A stretch of DNA of 7,075 bases from Anaerolineaceae bacterium UBA4081. Lineage in GTDB: Bacteria > Chloroflexota > Anaerolineae > Anaerolineales > Anaerolineaceae. The stretch's first letter is position 1, and every line of letters begins with the position of its first letter. Positions 6,563 through 7,075 of this stretch are shown piece by piece. The stretch is taken from positions 3,010-10,084 of the forward strand of contig DFYN01000099.1 in assembly GCA_002383615.1 (NCBI GenBank), written 5' to 3'. A program made the position numbers and the translations under genes. The notes beneath the pieces were generated by a model, which was not told the origin of the DNA, did not search any database, and saw nothing but the letters and a program-made list of their open reading frames with translations.

Positions 6563-7075
6563 TCAATCGAACGTGATGGGTTCAGGTTCTCCCATAACTG
6601 GCTTGGGACGGAAAATGATATCCAGGGCAGCGCGAAGTGTCGCCGGGACTTCGCGGATGAACCAGAAGGTTTGTTCCCTACGGGAATACTGCCTCAGGTT
6701 GGCTGTCACACCGATGACATCCAGACCAAGACCTGTGCAGGTTAGCAAAGCGCGAGGCTGGTGAAATGCCTGCGTAACCAGGATGACATCTGATACCTTA
6801 AAGATATGAATTGCGCGGTAACAGGTATCGTAGGTTCGACGTCCCGCATAATCCAGCACAATATCCTGATCGGGGACACCAAGTTCCAGCGCATAGGTTC
6901 GCATCGCTGCCGGCTCATTGTAGGTTACAAACCGGTTATCACCGCTCAGCAGTAGCTTCTTGACTATTCCCGCATGATAGAGGGCAGCAGCTGTGGCTAC
7001 CCGGTCTTTTAAGACAGGGGTTGGCGTCCCATCCCGCAATAACCCTGCACCAAAGACGATTGCCACATCCTTCGA
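6563..7075 (-). CDS. SanA/YdcF-like DUF218 protein, 5' end beyond the window
   Basis: 170 residues are visible and the frame is open to the right edge. A GTG at 7066 could serve as a start, but the residues before it (SKD) continue into a typical DUF218 first strand (VAIVFGAGLLRDGTP), so the real start, probably with a membrane anchor as in SanA, lies outside. Conserved parts, numbered from the edge: VAIVFGAG (4-11), LKDRV (22-26), LLLSGDNRFVTYNEPAAM (41-58), LGVPDQDIVLDYAGRRTYDT (65-84), VILVTQAFHQPRAL (97-110) and the C-terminal REVPATLRAALDI (141-153), which is typical of the SanA branch. E. coli SanA contributes to the envelope barrier against vancomycin at high temperature; the biochemical activity of the family is not well defined. 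It stands 94 bases upstream of the HD gene on the same strand and may be co-transcribed with it. Confidence 0.87.
   Translation of the reverse strand, partial: SKDVAIVFGAGLLRDGTPTPVLKDRVATAAALYHAGIVKKLLLSGDNRFVTYNEPAAMRTYALELGVPDQDIVLDYAGRRTYDTCYRAIHIFKVSDVILVTQAFHQPRALLTCTGLGLDVIGVTANLRQYSRREQTFWFIREVPATLRAALDIIFRPKPVMGEPEPITFD

Overview
The window looks like bacterial chromosomal housekeeping DNA with a small accessory operon beside it. It carries the 3' half of rpoC, a complete type IIA topoisomerase A subunit (annotated gyrA), and three genes on the opposite strand: an HD-domain hydrolase, a (beta/alpha)8-barrel/NTF2-like fusion, and a right-edge SanA/YdcF-type (DUF218) protein. I see no insertion sequence, tRNA, rRNA, CRISPR array or phage module. 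The rpoC fragment lacks the large trigger-loop insertion (SI3) found in Proteobacteria, and GC content looks moderate, near 50%. A Chloroflexota (Anaerolineae-like) source is my best guess from the general look of the proteins, but the window does not prove it.

Layout. Positions 1-2001 (+) hold the C-terminal 666 residues of the RNA polymerase beta' subunit. A strong intrinsic terminator with an 11-bp perfect stem follows at 2017-2049, then a short region with a weak promoter candidate. Positions 2132-4753 (+) hold the topoisomerase A subunit with a good Shine-Dalgarno site. Its stop lies only 13 bases from the stop of a convergent gene. The minus-strand genes read right to left: DUF218 protein (6563 to beyond the right edge), HD hydrolase (5896-6468) and barrel/NTF2 protein (4767-5873). 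The last two are 22 bases apart and almost certainly co-transcribed; the DUF218 gene may belong to the same unit across a 94-base gap.

How the genes fit together. rpoC and gyrA are core transcription and DNA-topology genes, apparently separated into two transcription units by the terminator. The minus-strand genes have no obvious link to them. A DUF218/SanA-like envelope protein next to a glycoside-hydrolase-like barrel hints at a cell-envelope theme, but this is inference, and the barrel protein has no export signal.

The most interesting points are in the topoisomerase subunit: the canonical GyrA box appears to be deleted, Gln replaces the usual Ser at the quinolone-contact position, and the C terminus is a strongly basic Lys/Pro/Ala tail. 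The barrel-plus-NTF2 domain fusion is also uncommon. I found no convincing wholly new multi-gene system.
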